Source of the DNA: CAXBCP01 sp038120765 | Lineage (GTDB): Bacteria > Pseudomonadota > Alphaproteobacteria > MPNO01 > UBA830 | DNA length: 27,546 nt | Direction of reading: 5' to 3' | Assembly: GCA_038120765.1 (NCBI GenBank) | Contig: JAYOMI010000046.1 | Location: 1 to 27,546 of the forward strand | Shown: positions 26,858 through 27,546 of the stretch, one piece after another | Position numbering within the stretch: position 1 is the first letter of the stretch | Layout: the number at the start of each line of letters is the position of its first letter | Position numbers and translations under genes: made by a program | Notes under the pieces: generated by a model | Databases searched by the model: none | Told to the model about the DNA's origin: nothing | The model's input: only the letters and a program-made list of their open reading frames with translations

Positions 26858-27460
26858 ATGACAGGATCGCCGCTCAGAGCAGCGCTTGGCGCTCTATTTT
26901 TCCTTGTCGTCGCGTACGCAGCGCCTGTGCAGGCTTCTACGCCGGCTGACTTCGTCAAGCAAATGGGCGACAAGGCTTTTGCTTCGCTCAGCGAACCCGG
27001 CCTGACATCGGACGAGCGCGCGGAACGATTTCGCATATTGCTGAATGAAGCTTTCGATCTTCCCAGAATCGCCCGGTTCACGCTTGGCCGCTACTGGCGG
27101 ACTTCGAGCGAGGAAGAACAGAAAGAATTCGTCGCACTGTTCGAGAAATTCGTGATCCAGGCCTATGCCAACCGTTTCCAGGATTTGAGCGGCCAGAAGC
27201 TGAACGTCATCGATGCGAGAGAAATATCTGCCGCACAGGCTTTGGTTTTGTCGGAAATCGAAATACCGGGAAAGCCGCCAGTCAAGATCAACTGGCGGGT
27301 CCAGTCGAAAGATGACGAGCACAAGATCGTCGACGTGATGGTCGAAGGCATCAGCATGAGCGTGACCCAGCGGGACGAATTCGCCGCCGTCATTCGCCAG
27401 AACGGTGGCAAGGTCGATGGTCTCATCAAGGCGCTGCGCCGCAAGACCGGATCCGACTGA
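26858..27460 (+). CDS. mlaC: Phospholipid-binding periplasmic protein MlaC (Ttg2D family)
   Basis: MlaC is the soluble periplasmic carrier that moves phospholipids between MlaA at the outer membrane and the MlaFEDB ABC complex in the inner membrane. The 200 residues start with a signal peptide (hydrophobic 8-22, predicted cut after VQA at residue 26). The family core follows: FRILLNEAFDLPRIARFTLGRYWR, EFVALFEKFVIQAYANRF, INWRVQSKDDEHKIVDVMVEGISM and SVTQRDEFAAVIRQNGG. The ATG immediately follows the mlaA stop. The mlaD, mlaE, mlaF and mlaB genes are not in the window. In many proteobacteria mlaA is separate from the other mla genes, so the mlaA-mlaC pair is compact but not strange. The gene is complete. 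Confidence 0.95.
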   Translation: MTGSPLRAALGALFFLVVAYAAPVQASTPADFVKQMGDKAFASLSEPGLTSDERAERFRILLNEAFDLPRIARFTLGRYWRTSSEEEQKEFVALFEKFVIQAYANRFQDLSGQKLNVIDAREISAAQALVLSEIEIPGKPPVKINWRVQSKDDEHKIVDVMVEGISMSVTQRDEFAAVIRQNGGKVDGLIKALRRKTGSD

Positions 27461-27466
27461 CATTTA

Positions 27467-27486
27467 CCGGCGGATTTATCCGCCGG
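27467..27486 (+). terminator. Terminator-like hairpin after mlaC
   Basis: CCGGCGGA (27467-27474), loop TTTA and TCCGCCGG (27479-27486) make a perfect 8-bp GC-rich stem 6 nt after the mlaC stop. No T-tract follows, so it may act as an RNA-stabilising 3' hairpin or a weak terminator. Confidence 0.55.
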
Positions 27487-27546
27487 CCTTGCCCCATCCC
27501 GAAGACGTTAGTATTGCGATCTATCCGCGAATAAGCGGCTTGTATT

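Overview
The window is a stretch of a high-GC alphaproteobacterial chromosome, most likely from the Rhodospirillales or a relative. Three things suggest this: the gene order ftsA-ftsZ-lpxC-bamD-recN-ligA, an FtsZ with a very long Ala/Pro-rich linker, and an IalB-family secreted protein. It is draft-quality sequence. It has two 10-N scaffold gaps (4331-4340 and 20870-20879), a reading-frame break in ftsA close to the left edge, a frameshift in mlaA and an in-frame amber codon in a small gene.

Layout. (1) 1-9058, plus strand: the distal end of the division/cell-wall cluster. It holds ftsA (5' partial), ftsZ, lpxC (lipid A), a strong terminator, then bamD (outer-membrane assembly), recN and ligA (DNA repair and ligation) with almost no space between them. 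(2) 9084-14889: an M24 aminopeptidase P (minus), an IalB-like secreted protein (plus) and the minus-strand pair uvrD/pcrA-prmA joined by an ATGA overlap. (3) 15060-15389: a small unrecognised plus-strand gene interrupted by TAG. (4) 15430-17193: a minus-strand ClC transporter with a C-terminal CBS region. (5) 17322-25607, minus strand: six genes in which every junction is a start/stop overlap of 1 or 4 nt. They are an ArsR-methyltransferase fusion regulator, metF, metH, the beta and alpha chains of an NDP-forming acyl-CoA synthetase, and a hot-dog thioesterase. (6) 25608-26036: a regulatory intergenic region. (7) 26037-27460, plus strand: mlaA (frameshifted) and mlaC, for outer-membrane phospholipid transport.

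How the genes fit together. Blocks 1 and 7 are envelope and division functions. Block 5 is a methionine/one-carbon operon: MetF makes 5-methyl-THF and MetH uses it to remethylate homocysteine. Its first gene is a DNA-binding protein fused to a SAM-type methyltransferase fold, and a near-perfect 22-bp palindrome lies over the -10 box of its predicted promoter, which suggests autoregulation by a methionine-cycle metabolite. The least expected element is the acyl-CoA synthetase/thioesterase tail translationally coupled to metH. A full TTAA-N7-TTAAC site at the ftsZ stop codon, ahead of lpxC, suggests cell-cycle control by CtrA. I see no CRISPR array, prophage, insertion sequence, tRNA or rRNA. 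Most of the window is conserved housekeeping DNA, and I do not claim a wholly new system here.
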